This document shows positions 7,278 through 12,446 of a stretch of DNA of 12,446 nucleotides, one piece after another. Source of the stretch: Flavisolibacter sp. (lineage in GTDB: Bacteria; Bacteroidota; Bacteroidia; Chitinophagales; Chitinophagaceae); assembly GCA_013695175.1 (NCBI GenBank), contig JACDAZ010000319.1, forward strand, positions 1 to 12,446. Reading direction: 5' to 3'. Within the stretch, counting starts at the first letter, position 1. Each line of letters starts with the position of its first letter. The translations under genes were made by a program, and so were the position numbers. Below the pieces are notes generated by a model that had not been told where the DNA came from, searched no databases, and saw only the letters and a list, made by a program, of their open reading frames with translations.

Positions 7278-9467
7278 TTATTTTTTTATAAGCACTTCCC
7301 AATCTTCCGGCTTTTGCTGAACATTAAAGGCAACATCATATTCATGTCTGTATATCTCCATGTTACAGGTTTCATTTCCCAGTTTTAAATTGGTGATGAC
7401 GATTTTTTCCAGGTATTGCGGAAGCAAAGGGCGATTGAAAATTACCTGCTTTTGCAATGCATTTATTTCTATTTGCAAACAAGCCTGCATTAAAAAATAC
7501 ACTGTTGCTACTGACCATGCCTGCGGTGAACATGCAACAGGATAAGCTGTTGGACCCTCACCGGATCTTCTTTCAAATCCACAAAAAAGTTCCGGCAATC
7601 TTTGCAGCTCTATAAATAATGAAGCATCAAATAAAGATTGCATAATAGTTTGCACTTGTTTCCTTAATTGGTATTTAGCCATACCATAAGCTATTAATGC
7701 ATTATCGTGTGGCCAAATAGATCCATTATGATAAGAGATGGGATTATAGCGAATTTCTTTTGCACTCAATGTTCTTATACCCCAACCACTGAACATATTT
7801 TCATCTAATAAAGTAGCTGATAATTCTTTTACCTTGTCATCATCTACTATACCTGTAAATAAACAATGTCCGGCGTTGGATGATACAACCCTGCAAGGTT
7901 TTTTATTACCATCAAGCGCCAGCACAAAACATTTTAATTTATCATCCCAAAAATCTTTATTGAAATTAGTTTTTAAAACTGTAGCCTCTTCTGATAATTT
8001 ATCACTGAGTTCTTTATCGCCTAACGCATCTGCAAGTTCTGCGGCCCATTTTTTTGCACCATAAACATAACCCTGTACTTCACATAAAGCAATTGGTGGT
8101 TCACATAAATTACCATCCTCGTACATAACAGAATCATGAGAATCTTTCCAACCCTGGTTGGTTAAACCATTTTCTGCTTTGTGTTTGTATTCAACATATC
8201 CATCTCCATCCAAATCGCCGTATTTCTCAATCCATAATAATGATGCTTTTATGTTGGGCCATATTTTTTTAATGGTTTCTAAATCGGCAGTACGGTGGTA
8301 ATACATTCCTGCCAGCATTATAAAAAGTGGTGTGGCATCTATAGTTCCATAATATTCTCTAAAAGGAATTTCACCCGTATTAGCCATTTCACCGGTACGT
8401 GCTTCATGTAAAATTTTTCCAGGCTCAGCATCTTTAGCAGGTATCAGTTCTTTTGCCTGCATTTTCGATAAAAAATTCAAAGCATCTTTTGCTATTTCCG
8501 GTGCAATCCAAAGCACTTCCATTGCAGTTATAATTCCATCTCTGCCAAAAGCAGTATTATACCATGGCACACCTGCATACGGATATTTACCATAAGCTGT
8601 TTCAGTTAAAAGAGAAAGTAAATCTGCCTTTGAACGGTGTATCCAATGATTGAACTGATTATTGGAAGTATGTATTTCTGCAAATAATAAACGTGCTTTT
8701 TTTACCTGCTCGCTTAATAATTTCTTAGCATCAGGAACCTTATATTTTTCTTCCCCATTCAATCCAAAAAATGTTTCTTCTGTTTTAAATAAGATATTGT
8801 AATGAAGAACAAATGAATCGTGTGTTTTTATATCTATTTTTAATTGTGCTTTTTTATCTTGAATAGATAGCTTTTTACTTTTAACATCGGTAAAGTCAAT
8901 TACTGTTTCACGGTTGATGTTATCAAGACCTTTGTATTGAAAACAAATTTTGTTGTTGCTGGTTTGTAATTCCGGTTTAGGAGGGTTCACGTTTCTAACT
9001 ATACCTCTTACTTCAAAAATATCTTTAAAATCAGCATCAAAAGAAAGTGAAATATCAAAGTGACATGATTTTTCACCATAGTTTACAAACTTTATTTCTT
9101 CGTAATAAATTCCATTTCTTACAAACTGACTCCTGGAAATATGCAATGTATTTTCCATGATATTACAAGCTGTCAGATCAGGATTTGTAAGATCTACTGA
9201 TAAAATATCATTATCTTCTTTTATAGAAGAACTTAACAGCAATGGTTTAATACCATTAACTCTTAATTCAAGTTTATTTATAAACCGGGTGCCGTAATGA
9301 AATATACCCTGCGCTTTTTTTGATTGGGGAAAAACATCTCCCCAACGGTCAAAAATGGCAAAGGTGTCATAATGATTTAACACCTTTACTCTATCGTCGT
9401 AATTAACTGCATCTGCGGGAATATGAAACTTATTTTCTTCTGTAGTTATTAATTCCTGTGGTATCAT
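7278..9467 (-). CDS. Amylo-alpha-1,6-glucosidase / glycogen-debranching-type glycoside hydrolase
   Basis: Protein of 729 residues. The N-terminal part, about 20-230, resembles the beta-sandwich domain found at the front of bacterial debranching enzymes (HYDTFAIFDRWGDVFP, GIFHYGTRFI). From about 270 to 700 runs an (alpha/alpha)6-type catalytic region with characteristic blocks: GVPWYNTAFGRDGIITA (299-315), EYYGTIDATPLFI (371-383), NQGWKDSHDS (437-446), ISYHNGSIWPHDNALIAYG (577-595), RLPELFCGF (623-631) and PVACSPQAWS (643-652). There is no GH13 transferase half, so unlike the eukaryotic debranching enzyme it should only hydrolyse. The likely activity is on alpha-1,6 branches of glycogen or a related glycan, but the substrate cannot be read from sequence and the catalytic acids are not assigned here. 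No signal peptide is seen. It follows the GT4 gene by 6 bases in an apparent operon. A close alternative is an uncharacterised trimming enzyme for a glycan made by that transferase. Confidence 0.85.
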   Translation of the reverse strand: MIPQELITTEENKFHIPADAVNYDDRVKVLNHYDTFAIFDRWGDVFPQSKKAQGIFHYGTRFINKLELRVNGIKPLLLSSSIKEDNDILSVDLTNPDLTACNIMENTLHISRSQFVRNGIYYEEIKFVNYGEKSCHFDISLSFDADFKDIFEVRGIVRNVNPPKPELQTSNNKICFQYKGLDNINRETVIDFTDVKSKKLSIQDKKAQLKIDIKTHDSFVLHYNILFKTEETFFGLNGEEKYKVPDAKKLLSEQVKKARLLFAEIHTSNNQFNHWIHRSKADLLSLLTETAYGKYPYAGVPWYNTAFGRDGIITAMEVLWIAPEIAKDALNFLSKMQAKELIPAKDAEPGKILHEARTGEMANTGEIPFREYYGTIDATPLFIMLAGMYYHRTADLETIKKIWPNIKASLLWIEKYGDLDGDGYVEYKHKAENGLTNQGWKDSHDSVMYEDGNLCEPPIALCEVQGYVYGAKKWAAELADALGDKELSDKLSEEATVLKTNFNKDFWDDKLKCFVLALDGNKKPCRVVSSNAGHCLFTGIVDDDKVKELSATLLDENMFSGWGIRTLSAKEIRYNPISYHNGSIWPHDNALIAYGMAKYQLRKQVQTIMQSLFDASLFIELQRLPELFCGFERRSGEGPTAYPVACSPQAWSVATVYFLMQACLQIEINALQKQVIFNRPLLPQYLEKIVITNLKLGNETCNMEIYRHEYDVAFNVQQKPEDWEVLIKK

Positions 9468-9473
9468 GGATCT

Positions 9474-10565
9474 TTAATTTAGCATACGTACCCTTAAATC
9501 TTCAGCCTCTTGAATTTGTAAATTACTTTTAGTTTTTGTTTTCCTTTGGAAGCACAGATTACGGTAAATATCAACATAATCCTTGGCCATTCTTTCTGCA
9601 GTATAATATTGTTCAAAACTACTTCGCACTAAAGATCTTTCTGCAGGAGTTATATTTTGAATAACCTGCACTGCTTCATCTACATCTTTTACAATATACC
9701 CGTTCTCGCCATTTCTAATAATTTCATTTACGGAACCTTTGCCATAGGCAACAACCGGAGTGCCACATGCCATTGCCTCAATCATCACCATTCCAAATGG
9801 TTCGCTCCAGTTAATAGGAAATATTAAGGCTTTTGCATTACATAAAAATTCCTGCTTTTGAACTTCATTAATTTCTCCAATAAATTCTATTAATGGATGA
9901 TCTAACAAATGTTCAATTTCTGTTTTAAAATACTTTTCATCTACCTTATCAACCTTTGCCGCAATTTTTAATTTGATACCGGCTTTTTTTGCAATTTCAA
10001 TGGCTTTATCAGGACCTTTTTCAGGTGATATTCTACCTAAGAATGCCAAATATTCTCCAGATCCATTACCTGCTTTAAATAATTCTGCTGGCAGTCCATG
10101 GTATACTTTACCAACAAAATTAGCCTGTGGTACAGGTTTTTGCTGATCAAGTGAAATAGAAATAACAGGATTTGAAAATGTATTATAGATCTCTTGTAAT
10201 TCAGGAACATCCAACCTTCCATGCAACGTTGTTACATGGGGTGTTTCCATTGCTTGTGAAAATGGAAAATGCAAATAGTCTGTATGAAAATGAATGATAT
10301 CAAATTCTTTCGACCTGTTTATAACATCCTGTAGTTGTACAATATGTAATGCTAAAGGGTCAACAGAATCAGGATTTAAACGTATGGCTTTTTTAACACC
10401 CGGAACAAGCCTGGCATTTGTTACTGAATCACCTGATGCAAATAGAGTAACGTCGTGACCCTGCTTTACCAATTCTTCGGTTAAATAAGATACTACTCTC
10501 TCTGTTCCACCGTATAACTTTGGTGGCACTGCTTCATATAAAGGCGCTACTTGTGCTATTTTCAT
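9474..10565 (-). CDS. Glycosyltransferase family 4 (GT-B, retaining)
   Basis: Cytoplasmic glycosyltransferase of 363 residues with the two Rossmann halves of the GT-B fold. The N-terminal half opens with MKIAQVAPLYEAVPPKLYGGTERV, the usual GT4 start with a glycine-rich acceptor-side loop (GGTER, 19-23). The nucleotide-sugar half holds FLGRISPEKGPDKAIEIAKKAG (175-196) and the EX7E motif between Glu255 and Glu263 (EPFGMVMIEAMACGTPVVAYG). The last 25 residues are polar and basic. Glycogen-synthase-like, mannosyl- and glucosyltransferases all share this layout, so donor and acceptor are not assigned. It is first in an apparent two-gene operon with the debranching-type hydrolase, which suggests a cytoplasmic alpha-glucan or glucosylated compound. 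The atpDC terminator lies just upstream, so it should have its own promoter; none convincing is seen. Confidence 0.9.
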   Translation of the reverse strand: MKIAQVAPLYEAVPPKLYGGTERVVSYLTEELVKQGHDVTLFASGDSVTNARLVPGVKKAIRLNPDSVDPLALHIVQLQDVINRSKEFDIIHFHTDYLHFPFSQAMETPHVTTLHGRLDVPELQEIYNTFSNPVISISLDQQKPVPQANFVGKVYHGLPAELFKAGNGSGEYLAFLGRISPEKGPDKAIEIAKKAGIKLKIAAKVDKVDEKYFKTEIEHLLDHPLIEFIGEINEVQKQEFLCNAKALIFPINWSEPFGMVMIEAMACGTPVVAYGKGSVNEIIRNGENGYIVKDVDEAVQVIQNITPAERSLVRSSFEQYYTAERMAKDYVDIYRNLCFQRKTKTKSNLQIQEAEDLRVRMLN

Positions 10566-10628
10566 TTTTAATTATTTGTACTATAGCACCTTATACCAAC
10601 TTTATGCCTGAAGTGAGAATCCAGGGAA

Positions 10629-10659
10629 ATAAAAAAAGACCTGCTTTAAAACAGGTCTT
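10629..10659 (-). terminator. Rho-independent terminator of the atpD-atpC transcript
   Basis: On the minus strand a perfect 8-base stem, AAGACCTG paired with CAGGTCTT, encloses an 8-base loop (10651-10644) and is followed at once by a T run (the complement of 10631-10637). It lies 22 bases past the atpC stop and ahead of the GT4 gene. On the plus strand the trailing bases are TTATAT, a poor T run, so the terminator acts mainly on minus-strand transcription. Confidence 0.88.
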
Positions 10660-10681
10660 ATATAAAAAATAAGTTAAAAAA

Positions 10682-10939
10682 TTATTCTACAATTTGTGCA
10701 CCTTCAACCAATACGGTGACTTTATTATTTAAAACTTCTACAAAGCCTCCTGTAATATCATAAAATGCAGAATGTGCATGTTTATCACGAAGTACTTTTA
10801 TTCTGCCTGCTTTTAATGCACTTACCAGGGGAGCATGTTTTTCCAATACTTCAAAGGATCCGGTAATGCCAGGCATTTGCACACCATATACCTCGCCACT
10901 AAATAATTTTCTTTCCGGTGTTAATATTTCTAAAGTCAT
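10682..10939 (-). CDS. atpC: F1F0 ATP synthase epsilon subunit, short form
   Basis: Central-stalk subunit of the F1 motor. At 85 residues the protein covers only the N-terminal beta-sandwich domain: MTLEILTPERKLFSGEVYGVQMPGITGSFEVLEKHAPLVSAL at 1-42, ending in VTVLVEGAQIVE. The C-terminal two-helix domain, about 50 residues in E. coli and responsible for ATPase inhibition by epsilon, is absent. The stop is clean and a terminator follows, so this is a natural short form, as known in Chlorobi and many Bacteroidota, rather than a truncation. The ATG is preceded by AGGGG three bases upstream (10947-10943), a plausible ribosome binding site contributed by the end of the intergenic element. It is separated from atpD by an unusually long 193 bases. 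Confidence 0.95.
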   Translation of the reverse strand: MTLEILTPERKLFSGEVYGVQMPGITGSFEVLEKHAPLVSALKAGRIKVLRDKHAHSAFYDITGGFVEVLNNKVTVLVEGAQIVE

Positions 10940-10947
10940 AAGCCCCT

Positions 10948-10963
10948 GTTCCCGGTGGGGAAC
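10948..10963 (-). other. Hairpin next to the atpC ribosome binding site
   Basis: On the minus strand GTTCCC (10963-10958) pairs perfectly with GGGAAC (10953-10948) around a 4-base loop. The stem ends eight bases before the atpC ATG and directly abuts the AGGGG ribosome-binding-like sequence. It could tune epsilon translation or protect a processed 3' or 5' end; the effect is inference. Confidence 0.4.
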
Positions 10964-11004
10964 TTAGATTTAATTTGTTTAATAGAATTGTTATAGTACA
11001 AGTG

Positions 11005-11013
11005 TGCGACGCA
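11005..11013. other. Compact palindrome inside the atpD-atpC element
   Basis: TGCGACGCA is a perfect 9-base palindrome around a central A, standing out as a GC-rich island in the AT-rich interior of the 190-base element. It lies within the longer string GTGTGCGACGCAAC, where GT/AC extend the pairing if one G is bulged. It may be a protein site or part of a dispersed repeat family. Confidence 0.3.
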
Positions 11014-11106
11014 ACAAAAGATATATAGTAGTATTTCTGCTGGTTACATAATTATCATTTTACAAAAAAGAACTTTTTCAAATACTAAGGATGTGTTCTC
11101 CTAAGT

Positions 11107-11121
11107 TCCCCCATTGGGGGA
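11107..11121 (-). other. Hairpin just downstream of atpD
   Basis: On the minus strand TCCCCC (11121-11116) pairs with GGGGGA (11112-11107) around a 3-base loop, 11 bases after the atpD stop. It is followed by ACTTAGGAGAAC with no T run, so it is not an intrinsic terminator, but it could block 3' exonucleases and separate the stability of the atpD and atpC messages. It is one end of the inverted-repeat element. Confidence 0.4.
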
Positions 11122-11132
11122 CAGGGGGCTCC

Positions 11133-12446
<1,314 letters not shown>

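Larger units (their letters stand above)
10941..11130. repeat. 190-base intergenic element with inverted, self-complementary ends between atpD and atpC
   Basis: The left end (10941-10967) and right end (11101-11130) are imperfect inverted copies of one another: both read AGCCCC, TGT, a C-rich block, a G-rich block and AACTTAG when read inward. Each end also folds on itself: GTTCCC/GGGAAC around a 4-base loop (10948-10963), and TCCCCC/GGGGGA around a 3-base loop (11107-11121). The interior is AT-rich with no open frame of note. The ends lie one base from the atpC ATG and two bases from the atpD stop, so the element fills nearly the whole gap. This resembles a small dispersed palindromic repeat or MITE-like insertion. 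No target duplication is seen at the borders. Confidence 0.6.

Noticed and set aside
10941..11130. CRISPR array or tRNA in the atpD-atpC gap
   Set aside because: Only two repeat units in inverted orientation, no regular spacers, and no cloverleaf or T-loop sequence.

Overview
The window reads as chromosomal core genome of a member of the Bacteroidota, most likely a Chitinophagaceae-type organism. The pointers are AT-rich DNA, A-rich leaders with weak Shine-Dalgarno sites, promoter-like sequences of the Bacteroidota type (TTG plus TAnnTTTG), a FtsI with an apparent C-terminal PASTA module, a very short ATP synthase epsilon subunit and a beta subunit with a long loop before the MNEPPGAR motif. 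The family-level placement is inference from protein style; no rRNA gene is present.

Layout. From 1 to about 3.85 kb, on the minus strand, lies the head of the division and cell wall (dcw) operon: mraZ, rsmH, a small FtsL-like protein, and ftsI, which runs off the left edge. A 228-base divergent region separates mraZ from queA (plus strand, queuosine biosynthesis). queA meets a sensor histidine kinase tail to tail with no spacer. The kinase is divergent from a YqgE/AlgH family gene on the plus strand, which in turn converges on a two-gene minus-strand unit made of a GT4 glycosyltransferase and a glycogen-debranching-type glycoside hydrolase. The right end carries the 3' part of atpD and then atpC on the minus strand, closed by a rho-independent terminator.

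How the genes work together. The dcw genes couple septal peptidoglycan synthesis (FtsL, FtsI) to ribosome maturation (RsmH) under the cluster regulator MraZ. The leader of mraZ carries three GTG-containing repeats at exact 10-base spacing, lying across a Bacteroidota-type promoter, which looks like a MraZ autoregulatory operator. The glycosyltransferase/hydrolase pair probably builds and trims an alpha-glucan or related glycan. AtpD and AtpC are F1 subunits beta and epsilon.

No mobile-element protein, CRISPR array, phage gene or defence system is visible. The least ordinary items are the mraZ operator, a 190-base element with inverted, self-complementary ends that fills almost the whole atpD-atpC gap, and the GT4/debranching-enzyme pair.
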